Shown one piece after another: positions 23,743 to 34,100 of a DNA stretch of 38,309 nt (position 1 is the stretch's first letter; every line of letters begins with the position of its first letter). A program made the position numbers and the translations under genes. The notes under the pieces were generated by a model, which had not been told where the DNA came from, did not search any database, and saw nothing but the letters and a program-made list of their open reading frames with translations. This DNA is from an uncultured Flavobacteriaceae bacterium (GTDB lineage Bacteria; Bacteroidota; Bacteroidia; Flavobacteriales; Flavobacteriaceae): contig CALDUJ010000106.1 of the NCBI GenBank assembly GCA_937923735.1, positions 1 to 38,309 on the forward strand. The letters are read 5' to 3'.

Positions 23743-26319
23743 ATGAATAAAATCACAATGTGTTTGTTATTGTTGTTTTCTGTATCCATAATTGGGCAAA
23801 CAACATATAATATTACAGACCCTGGAGCTCTAGAGAATCAGACTTATGCGCCTGGAGATGTCATTATATTGGCAGATGGCACATACAGTACAGACGAGCG
23901 TATCGACTTTATTGGTAACGGAACAGCAGCCAACCCCATTGTTTTTAGAGCAGAAACTCCTGGAGGTGTAAAGTTTACAGGTGGTTTGCAAATGAATATT
24001 GGAGGGGATTATGTGGTTGTTGATGGTTTTCATTGGCAAGGTGGATATGGTGCTAGTAATTTTATTCAATTCAGAAATGGTACTGATTATGCCAATCATA
24101 GTACCATTCAAAATTGTGCTATAGATGGTTTAACAGTCAGCCCAGATGATATTGAAGTTGGAACAAGTGTTAAACACAGATGGATTGTGTTATATGGGAC
24201 TTATAATTCTGTAATTAACTGTTCGTTTATGAATAAAACGAATGCAGGAGCTACAGTTTTGGTCGAACTCCAATACAACGCGTCACCAGATGGAGTTATG
24301 AATACAAGCTGCAATACAGTAGGTCATACAATTAGTAATAATTATTTTTATAAATATGAGAAGACAGACACGAGTTTGACTAATGCTGGTGATAGTGAAA
24401 CTATACGCATTGGTTCTAGTGGAAATCAAAATGTTAACACTAATGTCATAGTTTCTAATAATTATTTTGTTGAAGCAGATGGTGAAAATGAAATCATTAC
24501 TAATAAAAGTAAAAACAACACATTTACTAACAATACTTTCCGCAGATGTAGAGGCTCTCTAGTACTTCGTCATGGGTCTAATGCTACCGTTGAAGGTAAT
24601 TACTTTTTGGGTGAGAATGTTGATGGCACAGGAGGTATTAGAATTTCTGATAGCGATCATACAATCACTAACAATTATATTCAAGACTGTATCACAGTAG
24701 TAAGTCAAGCAAAATGGAATAATGGTATAACATTTATGGGAGGTGGTGATAATGCTGCAGTTCTTTGTACAGCTTCCAATACCTCAAATGGATATCAACA
24801 AACTGAAAATATTGACCTCTCTAATAATACTATAGTAAATACAAATGCACCTTTGTTCTACAATGAAGATAAAGGTTCTACTGACCCAACGGGAACGGTG
24901 TCAGATAACTTAATTTATTTTGTTGCCGCTAATCCAAATGTATCAGATGTCATTTCTGGTGATAGTGCAAATGCTTTTGCGAATCTTGGTACGGCGTTAT
25001 CATATTCAGGAAATGTTTATACAGGAACCGCACTAGGAGCATCATCTTCTGGTTTTTCTGAAGAAACAGGAATAACAGCAACTGCTGATGGTGAAATTTT
25101 CACATTTTCTGGAACGGGTTCCACCGGTAAAGGTGCAGATATGGGTGCTTATCAACCAACAACAGATGATATGGTTGGTTATGGAATAGGTGCATGTTTC
25201 TTAGATAATTTAGGCGCGAATATAACTGATGGCGATTGTACAATTGAAATAATTGACGCTTTAACTGTTAGCAGTTTACCAACACTTATCTCAGATGCAG
25301 GAAGTTATGATGTTTCAGTTAATGCAAATGTAAGTTGGACGGCTACACCAAATGACACTTGGATATCTATTGACACCAATTCGGGTACTGGTGATGCAAC
25401 CGTTTCGGTTACTGTAACAGAAAACACAGATACAAATAGCAGAACTGGTACTGTAACATTTACGCAAGACCCGGGAGGTGATGATATTGTAAGAACCTTA
25501 ACAGTTACCCAAGAAGGTGCAGATTTAACAGATTTATACACGCTAATTAATACTGGTTTAGTCGATGATCCCGTTACAATTCATTCTTTTTCTAAAGAGC
25601 AAGTGGATCTTGGAGCAACGCCACCTAAAACCAATTACGCAACCAATGCTTTAGATAAAGATACTGAGACGCATTGGACAGCAGACGATGGTGCTATTTT
25701 ACCAGGAGATTATAAAGGTGATGGCGAATATGTTATTTTCGATTTAAGTGCTGAGTATGACCTGGATTTAATTCAAATTGCTACAGATGATAAGTCAGAC
25801 CCTTATGGTTTACAAGTTTGGGTGTCTACCTCAGGAACAGAAGTTTCAGATTTTACGATGGTACTTCCAACTACTGGAGATTTGCTAATTACAACAACAA
25901 CGGGGACAAATGATGCTTTTGATCAATATGAAGTTACAACTAGCGCACGTTATGTAAAATTAATGGGCTTTGGAAGGTTTAATACCGCTGGCACTTCAAG
26001 AGTTAGCGTATGGACTAACATTACGGAAATTGAATTTTATGGCTCACAGACTTTATCTGTAAATGAAGTTGATTTACAAAACAAAATATTGCTGTACCCT
26101 ATCCCTGCAAAAGATATATTACATATAAAAAGTCTAAATAGTCCTTTAGATAAAATTGAGGTATATAGCTTAGATGGTAGAAAAGTTATTGAGAAAATTA
26201 TTGACACCCCGACAATAGAATTAAGTTTAGATATATCTTCTCTGATCGGTGGCGCCTATATTATTAATATGTTTAATGGGGCAAATTCAGACTCAAAAAT
26301 GATAGTTGTTTCAGATTAA
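23743..26319 (+). CDS. PL6 family alginate lyase with BACON, discoidin-like and T9SS domains
   Basis: 858 aa from the ATG at 23743; an in-frame TTG at 23731 would add four residues. Signal peptide (MNKITMCLLLLFSVSIIGQ), not a lipoprotein. The PL6 beta-helix (about 20-490) shows ENEIITNKS with Lys255 and CRGSLVLRHG with Arg276, the same 21-residue spacing as PL6-1. Then follow a BACON-like domain (about 510-595, VSVNANVSWTATPNDTWISI to LTVTQEG), an F5/8 C (discoidin/CBM32-like) domain (about 600-765: NALDKDTETHWTADDG, VIFDLSAEYDLDLIQIA, ARYVKLMGFGR), and a T9SS type A sorting domain (about 775-858: LLYPIPAKDILHIKS, YSLDGRKV, GGAYIINMF). It should be released or surface-attached by T9SS, acting on polymer outside the cell. 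Confidence 0.93.
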   Translation: MNKITMCLLLLFSVSIIGQTTYNITDPGALENQTYAPGDVIILADGTYSTDERIDFIGNGTAANPIVFRAETPGGVKFTGGLQMNIGGDYVVVDGFHWQGGYGASNFIQFRNGTDYANHSTIQNCAIDGLTVSPDDIEVGTSVKHRWIVLYGTYNSVINCSFMNKTNAGATVLVELQYNASPDGVMNTSCNTVGHTISNNYFYKYEKTDTSLTNAGDSETIRIGSSGNQNVNTNVIVSNNYFVEADGENEIITNKSKNNTFTNNTFRRCRGSLVLRHGSNATVEGNYFLGENVDGTGGIRISDSDHTITNNYIQDCITVVSQAKWNNGITFMGGGDNAAVLCTASNTSNGYQQTENIDLSNNTIVNTNAPLFYNEDKGSTDPTGTVSDNLIYFVAANPNVSDVISGDSANAFANLGTALSYSGNVYTGTALGASSSGFSEETGITATADGEIFTFSGTGSTGKGADMGAYQPTTDDMVGYGIGACFLDNLGANITDGDCTIEIIDALTVSSLPTLISDAGSYDVSVNANVSWTATPNDTWISIDTNSGTGDATVSVTVTENTDTNSRTGTVTFTQDPGGDDIVRTLTVTQEGADLTDLYTLINTGLVDDPVTIHSFSKEQVDLGATPPKTNYATNALDKDTETHWTADDGAILPGDYKGDGEYVIFDLSAEYDLDLIQIATDDKSDPYGLQVWVSTSGTEVSDFTMVLPTTGDLLITTTTGTNDAFDQYEVTTSARYVKLMGFGRFNTAGTSRVSVWTNITEIEFYGSQTLSVNEVDLQNKILLYPIPAKDILHIKSLNSPLDKIEVYSLDGRKVIEKIIDTPTIELSLDISSLIGGAYIINMFNGANSDSKMIVVSD

Positions 26320-26397
26320 TTTGCATAACCAAATCATTAGAAACATAGATTTTATCTCAAGTATTTAATTGTTTGTAATATTATTTTTAAAAATAAA

Positions 26398-27480
26398 ATG
26401 AATAAAAAAATTACAAGAACATTGTTTGTAGGTATTGGTGCTTTACTGATACTCAATAGCTGTAAGGATACTGCTAAAAAATCTAATAAAGAGGAAGTGC
26501 AAAAAACAGTTTATGCTAGTGATGTCATTCCATTTTTTAATGATTGGAATTTAATTTTAGGCGATGGTTCAAATGTTGGTCATGCAAATAATTTCGAGCA
26601 TAAAGATTTTTTTTACACTGCTAATGATGGTGAAAACGATTGGGTAGTTTATAAAGCACCTAATGCAGGTGATACTCATGGAACGTCCAATAATACAAGA
26701 ACAGAATTAGCTCAAGTAAAAAAATGGTATCCAGCAAAAGCTGATGATAAATTATCAGCTACTCTCAAAGTGATGAATGTCTCATCAACTGGAGATGCCC
26801 GAGTAGCGGCTTCTTATTCCGTAGTTGTAGGCCAGATCCATAGTGCAGATGGCCATGAAAATGAACCGCTTAAAATATTTTACAAAAAATTTCCTGGTCA
26901 TACCAAAGGCTCTGTTTTTTGGCACTATGAAATCAATACAGCTGGTGATGATAACTCTGGGAGATGGGATTATTCAACAGCTGTTTGGGGTCATGATTTC
27001 TCCATTGTTGGCAGTGAAGAAAACACTTATCCTGAGGAGCCAAAAGACGGAATCGCTTTAGGTGAAGAATTTAGCTATGAAATAAAAGTCAAGGATGGTA
27101 TCATGTATTTGAAATTCGCTAGTGCTGGGCATGAAACTAAATCATTTTCTAAAAACTTAATCAAATCAGAATATACCACCACTGCAGACATTCCTGAGCA
27201 AACCCAAAAATTATTTGTGCCAATTGGTCAAGACGGTGTAGAGCGAAAAAACGCCTATGCTGGAGAAGGTTGTTTCTTTAAATTAGGGTCTTATAATCAA
27301 ACCAATGGTAAATCTCCTGAAGTAAATAGAAATTGGTGCTCTGGAGCTGAAACACATGATGGCGATATTAAAAAACAATACAAAGATGGAAATTACGCTG
27401 AAGTTTGGTTTAAAGAGGCAAGTATTTTCGTGAGTGAGAATGCAGTGTCTAATGAAGGGTATTTCACTAAAAATGATTAA
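26398..27480 (+). CDS. Second PL7 family alginate lyase, lipoprotein
   Basis: 360 aa. Lipobox ILNSC (Cys22), then KDTAKK. PL7 motifs: RTEL (101-104), QIH (146-148), and FFKLGSYNQ (293-301). In the last, the first aromatic is Phe where the paralogue and most members have Tyr; the second Tyr (299) is kept. It is close to the PL7 at 20087-21106 over the whole domain but has a short insertion near the C-terminus (NGKSPEVNRNWCSGAETHDG) and a longer tail after WFKEASI. It follows PL6-2, repeating the PL6-then-PL7 order seen in the first half of the locus, and lies 11 nt before the SDR gene. Confidence 0.95.
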   Translation: MNKKITRTLFVGIGALLILNSCKDTAKKSNKEEVQKTVYASDVIPFFNDWNLILGDGSNVGHANNFEHKDFFYTANDGENDWVVYKAPNAGDTHGTSNNTRTELAQVKKWYPAKADDKLSATLKVMNVSSTGDARVAASYSVVVGQIHSADGHENEPLKIFYKKFPGHTKGSVFWHYEINTAGDDNSGRWDYSTAVWGHDFSIVGSEENTYPEEPKDGIALGEEFSYEIKVKDGIMYLKFASAGHETKSFSKNLIKSEYTTTADIPEQTQKLFVPIGQDGVERKNAYAGEGCFFKLGSYNQTNGKSPEVNRNWCSGAETHDGDIKKQYKDGNYAEVWFKEASIFVSENAVSNEGYFTKND

Positions 27481-27491
27481 TTTAAAATATC

Positions 27492-28262
27492 ATGCAAATC
27501 AATAATAAATTAATAGGTAAAAATGTACTCATCACTGCTGGTGCCCAAGGTATTGGGGAGGCTATTACCAAACACTTTATAGAGTGTGGGGCTAATGTGG
27601 CTATCCATTATTTTTCCAGTGCTGATACTGCAAATAAGTTAACAGAATATGCTACTAGCAAAGGGCAAAAAGCGGTTGCTATATCTGGTGACTTAACAAA
27701 AGAAGAAGATGCTAATGCTTTAGTTGAAAATACAGTCTCTAAGTTAGGCAGTTTAGATATACTTATAAATAATGCAGGCTCACTTGTTGCAAGAAAATTA
27801 CTAAATGAAATGGAGACAGGGTTTTGGCATAAAGTAATGGATATCAACATGACATCCATGATGTTGGTCACTAGAGCATCCATAACTCATTTGGCCAAGA
27901 ATAAAAATAGTAGTATTGTGAATTTAGCATCACTTGCTGGAAGAAAAGGCGGTCACCCTGGTTCTTTGGCTTATGCGACAAGTAAAGGCGCAATCTTAAC
28001 ATACACGCGAGCACTATCAACGGAATTAGGTCCTCAAGGCACACGTGTTAATGCAGTTGCCCCAGGACTTATTCTTGGAACTTCATTTCATAATACGCAT
28101 ACCACAAAAGAATCGGCAGCGAAAACAACAGCTGGTATACCTATTCAACGTGCAGGTAATGCAGATGATGTTGCGCGAGCAGTTTTATATTTGGCATCTG
28201 AATATGATGGCTTTATCACTGGTGCTACTTTAGATATTAATGGTGGTGTTTATAACATGTAG
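27492..28262 (+). CDS. SDR family oxidoreductase, probable DEH reductase
   Basis: 256 aa, a classical short-chain dehydrogenase. Cofactor motif TAGAQGIG (15-22), NNAG with following SLVARKLL, catalytic YATSK with Tyr161 and Lys165, and C-terminal GATLDINGGVYNM. In alginate loci enzymes of this kind reduce 4-deoxy-L-erythro-5-hexoseulose uronate (DEH) to 2-keto-3-deoxygluconate (KDG) with NAD(P)H in the cytosol. That function is assigned here by context between PL7, PL17 and KdgF genes. An alternative is another sugar-acid dehydrogenase. The nucleotide preference is not readable with certainty. Confidence 0.88.
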   Translation: MQINNKLIGKNVLITAGAQGIGEAITKHFIECGANVAIHYFSSADTANKLTEYATSKGQKAVAISGDLTKEEDANALVENTVSKLGSLDILINNAGSLVARKLLNEMETGFWHKVMDINMTSMMLVTRASITHLAKNKNSSIVNLASLAGRKGGHPGSLAYATSKGAILTYTRALSTELGPQGTRVNAVAPGLILGTSFHNTHTTKESAAKTTAGIPIQRAGNADDVARAVLYLASEYDGFITGATLDINGGVYNM

Positions 28263-28366
28263 CTTTTCTGAGATTCAATCAATTTCAGCATTGAAGTACT
28301 AGTAATTACTCATACTAAGAAAATAGTAAACGTATTAATTTTTAATCCATATAAATTATAAAGAAT

Positions 28367-30631
28367 TTGAAAAACAAAATTTCTATACTTGTATTAATAT
28401 TTGCTTTATTAATGAATATATCTTGTAATAAAAAGGCGACTTCCGATGATTTGGTTTCTCAAAATTCAAAAGGAAGTCATCCCAAATTAATATTGACTGC
28501 TCAAGGTGTAAAAAATATAAGAGCACAGTTAGGGAGTATTCCAATTTTTGACAACTCATTGCAAGCTGTTAAAGAAGAAATTGATGCTGAAATTGAAGCA
28601 GGGATAGAAGTTCCAATTCCAAAAGATTACTCTGGCGGCTATACACATTCAAGACATAAACGCAATTGGTTTGTTTTACAAAAAGCAGGTCTTTTATATC
28701 AAATTTTAGATGACGAAAAATATGCAAAGTATGTAAAAGACATGCTTATGCAATATGAAGAATTATATAAAACATTACCATTACACCCTAAAACTAGATC
28801 GTATGCTAGAGGCAAATTGTTTTGGCAATGTTTAAACGATTCCAACTGGTTAGTGTATGTAAGTCAAGCTTACGACTGCATTTATAATTATCTGACCGAA
28901 GAAGAACGTAACAAACTTGAAACAAATTTATTCAGGCCTTTCGCAGATCACATTTCTATAGATAGTCCACAATTTTACCAAAGAGTACATAATCATAGTA
29001 CTTGGGGGAACGCCGCAGTTGGTATGATTGGTTTGGTGATGGATGATGAAGAATTAATTAATCGTGCATTATATGGAATTAAAGATTTAAACTTAGATAC
29101 TAAGGCAAAAGACGATGATGGTGGCTTTTTAAACAAAGATGGGAAAGCAGGGTTTTTAGCAAATATAGAAGAGCCTTTTTCTCCAGATGGCTATTATAAC
29201 GAAGGTCCATATTATCAACGGTACGCTATGTATCCTTTTTTAGTCTTTGCTGAAGGTTTGCACAACGTAAAACCAGAACTAAAGATTTTTGAATACAAAG
29301 AAGGCGTATTATTAAAATCTATTAATGCACTATTGAATTTATCCGATGCAGACGGAGATTTCTTTCCGTTAAACGATGGTCAAAAAGGAATGTCATATTA
29401 CAATAGTGCTTTAGTTACTGCAGTAGATGTTTCATATCATTTTGGCGAACAAGACCCTGGTTTGCTAAGTATTGCCAAGGAACAAAATCAAGTATTATTA
29501 GACGATTCTGGTTTGGCAGTTGCCCTCGGTATTAAAAACGGGGAAGCAAAACCTTTCACAAAAAAATCAATCAACTTATCTGATGGTCCTGAGGGAAAAC
29601 AAGGTGGTGTAGGTATTTTGAGAAACGAAGACATGGAGCTTGTTTTTAAATATGCAGCACAAGGATCTAGTCATGGACATTACGATAAGCTGTCCTATTC
29701 CTTCTACGAAAAAGGAGAAGAAGTAATCCAAGATTATGGTTTAGCCCGTTTTGTAAATATCGAACAAAAAGGAGGCGGCAATTATTTAAAGGAAAATAAA
29801 ACGTGGGCAAAACAAACTATTGCTCATAATACTGTAACTCAAAACGAGACGTCTCACTTTACTGGTAAATATGATATAGGAAGCTTACATCATTCCGAAT
29901 TACACTACTTTTCTTCTGATAATGAACACGTGCAAATAGTAAGCGCAAAAGAAAGCAATGCATATCCAGGAACCACGATGCTTCGTACCATGGCAGTTAT
30001 AAAAGATGCGGATTTTGAGAAACCTTACATGCTAGATATTATGAAGGTGACTTCTAATAAAATAAACCAATATGATTTCCCATATTACTATTTTGGTCAA
30101 ATTATTCAGACAAATTTTGAATACAAAACATCAGAAATTTTAAAACCTTTAGGAAATAAAAATGGGTATCAACATTTATTTGTAGAAGGCTTAGCAGATG
30201 CAAAAAGTGAGAGCTCGAAGTTTTCTTGGATGAATAACAATAAATTTTACACATTAACAACTCTAACAAATAGTAATGATGAATTGCTGTTTACAAGAAT
30301 AGGTGCCAACGATCCTCAATTTAATTTACGACGAGATCCTGCATTAATTTTAAGAACAAATAATTCAAAAAACAGAACATTCGTTTCAGTCATAGAAGCA
30401 CATGGTAGTTATAGTCCAGTGTCGGAATCTGCAGTAAATTCGAATAGTAGTCTAAAAGATTTAAAAATAATTTTAGACACTATGGATTATACAGCTGTTG
30501 CGATTACAAACTTAAACGACAACACAAAACTACTTATAACAGCTAATACAAATGCTTCAAAAGAGGCAAAGCACACTATAAAAATTAACGGTAAGAACTA
30601 TGAATGGTCAGGTTCTTATTATTTTGAATAA
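28367..30631 (+). CDS. PL17 family oligoalginate (exo) lyase, lipoprotein
   Basis: 754 aa. It starts at TTG 28367: the only in-frame ATG nearby would cut the signal in half. Lipoprotein signal (LVLIFALLMNISC, then NKK). The N-terminal alpha/alpha domain (about 40-400) has RVHNHSTWGNAA with Asn209/His210 and SPDGYYNEGPYYQRY with Tyr276-283; these match the Asn-His and Tyr regions of PL17 active sites. The C-terminal heparinase II/III-like beta domain (about 410-754) has SSHGHYDKLSYSFYEKGEEVIQDYG and HNTVTQNETSHF. PL17 enzymes release unsaturated monomer from oligoalginate, probably in the periplasm here. A 104-nt gap separates it from the SDR, and 17 nt from the cupin. Confidence 0.95.
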   Translation: MKNKISILVLIFALLMNISCNKKATSDDLVSQNSKGSHPKLILTAQGVKNIRAQLGSIPIFDNSLQAVKEEIDAEIEAGIEVPIPKDYSGGYTHSRHKRNWFVLQKAGLLYQILDDEKYAKYVKDMLMQYEELYKTLPLHPKTRSYARGKLFWQCLNDSNWLVYVSQAYDCIYNYLTEEERNKLETNLFRPFADHISIDSPQFYQRVHNHSTWGNAAVGMIGLVMDDEELINRALYGIKDLNLDTKAKDDDGGFLNKDGKAGFLANIEEPFSPDGYYNEGPYYQRYAMYPFLVFAEGLHNVKPELKIFEYKEGVLLKSINALLNLSDADGDFFPLNDGQKGMSYYNSALVTAVDVSYHFGEQDPGLLSIAKEQNQVLLDDSGLAVALGIKNGEAKPFTKKSINLSDGPEGKQGGVGILRNEDMELVFKYAAQGSSHGHYDKLSYSFYEKGEEVIQDYGLARFVNIEQKGGGNYLKENKTWAKQTIAHNTVTQNETSHFTGKYDIGSLHHSELHYFSSDNEHVQIVSAKESNAYPGTTMLRTMAVIKDADFEKPYMLDIMKVTSNKINQYDFPYYYFGQIIQTNFEYKTSEILKPLGNKNGYQHLFVEGLADAKSESSKFSWMNNNKFYTLTTLTNSNDELLFTRIGANDPQFNLRRDPALILRTNNSKNRTFVSVIEAHGSYSPVSESAVNSNSSLKDLKIILDTMDYTAVAITNLNDNTKLLITANTNASKEAKHTIKINGKNYEWSGSYYFE

Positions 30632-30648
30632 AACAAAACAATTAGATT

Positions 30649-31020
30649 ATGAAAAGATTTAGCGAAAAGTACATTGTAACAAAAGATATGGAATGGGAAG
30701 TACTCGGTGGAGGGGTCTCAAGAAAATTCTTAGGATACGATAACCAAATCATGATGGTAAGAGTAAAATTTGACAAAGGCGCATTAGGAGCACCGCATCA
30801 ACATTTCCATACACAAGCGACTTATTGTGTCTCAGGTAAATTTGAATTCGAGATTGATGGAGTAAAGCAAATCGTTGAAGCTGGTGATGGAGTATATATA
30901 GAACCAAATTTATTGCATAGTGCAGTTTGCTTGGAAGAAGGGGAACTGATTGACACATTTAGTCCCGTGAGAGAAGATTTCTTAAATGGAGGTGAAGTCT
31001 CTTATTTTGGAAATAAATAG
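30649..31020 (+). CDS. kdgF: KdgF-like cupin, unsaturated uronate linearisation
   Basis: 123 aa, a single cupin barrel. Metal ligands of the KdgF type are visible: PHQHFHTQ (His50, His52, probably Gln56) and LLHS (His90). A glycine-rich turn CVSGKFEFEIDG lies between the two cupin motifs. KdgF speeds conversion of the unsaturated monouronate released by exo-lyases to linear DEH, shared by pectin and alginate pathways. It directly follows the PL17 gene, which makes its substrate. No signal peptide, so it should be cytosolic. Last gene before operator site 3. Confidence 0.92.
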   Translation: MKRFSEKYIVTKDMEWEVLGGGVSRKFLGYDNQIMMVRVKFDKGALGAPHQHFHTQATYCVSGKFEFEIDGVKQIVEAGDGVYIEPNLLHSAVCLEEGELIDTFSPVREDFLNGGEVSYFGNK

Positions 31021-31080
31021 ATTTCTTATCCCTATTTTAATGGATTTAATAATGGAAAAGCGTTAAATCATATATTTTTT

Positions 31081-31110
31081 TTGTTTTAACAAAGAATTAA
31101 TATATATTCG
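31081..31110 (+). promoter_or_regulatory. Promoter of susC-susD unit
   Basis: TTG at 31081-31083, exactly 19 nt, then TATATTCG at 31103-31110 (one mismatch to TAnnTTTG). The operator begins 2 nt later, over the presumed start point. Confidence 0.6.
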
Positions 31111-31111
31111 A

Positions 31112-31136
31112 CTGGTAAACCAAATTGGTTTACCAA
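31112..31136. promoter_or_regulatory. Alginate-locus double operator, site 3 (susC)
   Basis: CTGGTAAACCAA (31112-31123), A, TTGGTTTACCAA (31125-31136). Same design as sites 1 and 2 with one base changed in the outer arm. It ends 40 nt before the susC ATG. Confidence 0.85.
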
Positions 31137-31176
31137 TAATGATACAACTAACAATATTAAATATAAAAACTAACTT

Positions 31177-34100
31177 ATGAATTTAAGGACTAAGCTATTT
31201 ATAGCTATGTTGTTTATTTTGTCTATCAACATAAATGCTCAAAGTCAATCCACTATTACAGGAAGTGTCGTATCGGCCGTAGATAACATGCCTATTATAG
31301 GAGCTAACATAATTGTTAAAGGTACTACAAGAGGAACATCAACAGATTTCGATGGCAACTACGAAATTCAAGCTCAAGCTGGCGAAATACTAGAGTTTTC
31401 TTATGTAGGTTTTGCTGCTCAAACAATTATAATTGGGGATCAAACCACCATTAATGCTACTTTATCCGAAGATGTAAGTGCTTTAGACCAAGTTGTTGTT
31501 GTAGCATATGGAGATCAAAAGCAAAAAAATGTTACTAGTGCCCTAACAAAAATTACTGGTACGGAACTTCAGGATGTAGCCGTATCTCGTGTTGAGGATG
31601 CCCTTAGAGGAAAAGTAGCAGGTTTAAGAATCCAAACCGTAGCATCTGAAGCGGGTGGAGACCCAAAGATTACTTTAAGAGGCCCTGGATCAATTACTGG
31701 TTCTTCTTCACCTTTAATTGTTGTGGATGGTATTGTATTAGGTACAGACGCTGATATATTGGGCTCTATAGACAATAATAATATAGAATCTATTAGTGTT
31801 CTTAAAGATGCATCATCTGTTGCTATTTATGGTTCTCGTGGTGCAAATGGTGTAATATTAGTTACTCTTAAAAAAGGTGTTACTGGTAAAACAAGATTTT
31901 CTTACAATACATTTACAGGTGTTAAGTTTTCTAAAAACAACGATAATTTTAATAGTTCTATAGCAGACGAAAGAGCACGATTGGATGGGCTTCAAGGTAC
32001 AGTTAATGCGATTTCGCCTGATAGCGATAACTACGATAGAGTTATTAATGATTACAACTCAGCTTATGCAGAACTTGAAGCTATGGACTTTTTAGCATCT
32101 TTAGGAGATGGTGAAAAAAATTGGCAAAATGAAATTTTTGAAGGAGGCGTTATAAAAAGCCACTCTCTAGCAGTAAGAGGAGGAACAGAATTAACAAGCT
32201 ATACAGCATCATTAGGATATCTTGAAGATGAAGGTATTGCATTGATAGATAATTTTAATAAATATAATGCTAGAATAAAAGTTGACAGTAAATCCAAAAA
32301 CAAAAAAATAAAGTACGGTGGAAATGTACGTATTAACTATAATGATCAAGATCGATTACCAGCAAGGTTTACTGATCCATTAAGGCAATATGGACATCTA
32401 CCTCTTTACTTAAATGAAGACCACCTAAAGTACGTTACTAATTTTTCTACCGATGTAGGTGTCTCAACAGATGCTGGTAAATTATTCGAGAATCTTGGGG
32501 TTGGTAGTTATGGGTTTTCAAGAGCTTTTGATCATGTATTTACAAGAGACCCTAACAATCCAAGAGCAATTGCAAGAGACCCTAATACAGGACTCCCACT
32601 AATTAGTCCATTAACATCAGGAGGCTTGACATTATCTACAACTAAAAATGTGCATCCTTTAGTACACTTTCTAGAGAGATCCAGAACTAAAAAGAAATTA
32701 AGTTTAAATGCCTCTTCTTACATTGATGTAAAATTAGCAAAAGGACTTAACTTTAGACAATCTTTCTCAGCCGTTTTTAGGCATAATAAGGTTAATGAAT
32801 TTGACTATTTATTTGGTCAAGAAAACAGAGATCAAGAATCTTACCGATTAGAAAGAAGAGATGAATTAAATCAGTATGCTTTTGAATCAATCCTCAAATA
32901 CAAGAGGGATTTTGGTAAACATAGTTTTAACACAATACTTGGATTTGAATTTACAAATTGGGACTATTTCAGACAAGAGTCTGAAGCTGTTGGTTTTACC
33001 GATGATTTTAATAATAACATATCTCTTGCAGATGCGGGTACTACATTTACCGATAACGGAACCGAAAAGCTAGTATCCTATTTCGGAAGAATAGATTATA
33101 ATTATGATGAAAAATACCTCTTACAAGTCTCAGCGCGTACTGATGGTAGCACAAGGTTTGGTGCCAATACAAGATTTGGATTTTTCCCAGCAGCTTCAGC
33201 TGGTTGGATTTTATCCAGCGAAGACTTCTTGTCAGAAAGTGATTTAATAACATTCCTAAAATTAAGAGCTAGTTATGGTATTTCTGGTTCTAACGAGATA
33301 TCTAGAAACGTATTCGAATCCTTATATCGATTCGAAGAAACTTACAGTACAATTAGTTATAGTGGTACCCCCGGAGTTAAAGGTGTTACTTTAGCGAATG
33401 CTGATCTAGGATGGGAAAAATTAATTGAGTTTAACCCAGGTTTAGATGTTACATTCGGAAGAAACCTTATCAGTTTATCAGCCGATTACTATACAAGAAC
33501 TAGTGAAGATTTAATTCTATTTGCCCCAATACCCGCTACTTATGGTGCAGATAACTGGTTACAGAATATAGGCGAAGTTAAAAATGAAGGTGTGGAGCTA
33601 GAATTGAATAGTCGTGTTTTCGCTAACGAAAACTCAAGATTAAGTTTAGCAGGACAATTTTCTTTAAACAGAAACACAGTTGAGAGTCTAGGAGCCAATA
33701 ACCAAATTATTTCTAGGATAGACCAAGACACAAGACCTACAGAGTTTATTGCCACAGTAGGGCAGCCAATAACATCCTTTTACGGGTGGGTTTATGATAG
33801 AGAAATACCATTAGAATGGGTAGACAACCCATTTAATAGATTTAATAATGATTTTGCTCGTGTTTATGTAAAAGATTTAAATAACGATGGAATTATTGAT
33901 GGTGAAGACAGAACTGAGTTAGGTAGCCCTTATCCAGATTTTACTTGGGGATTTAGTTCTGACTATAGATACAAAAATTTAGATTTTTCTTTTCAATGGG
34001 AAGGCTCTCATGGTGCAGAAGTAAGGGTTGCAGATTTAGATCAATTGTATTATGCCAGTGAATCTGCTGTAAATCCAGTGTCTAATTTTCCAGATTTTGA

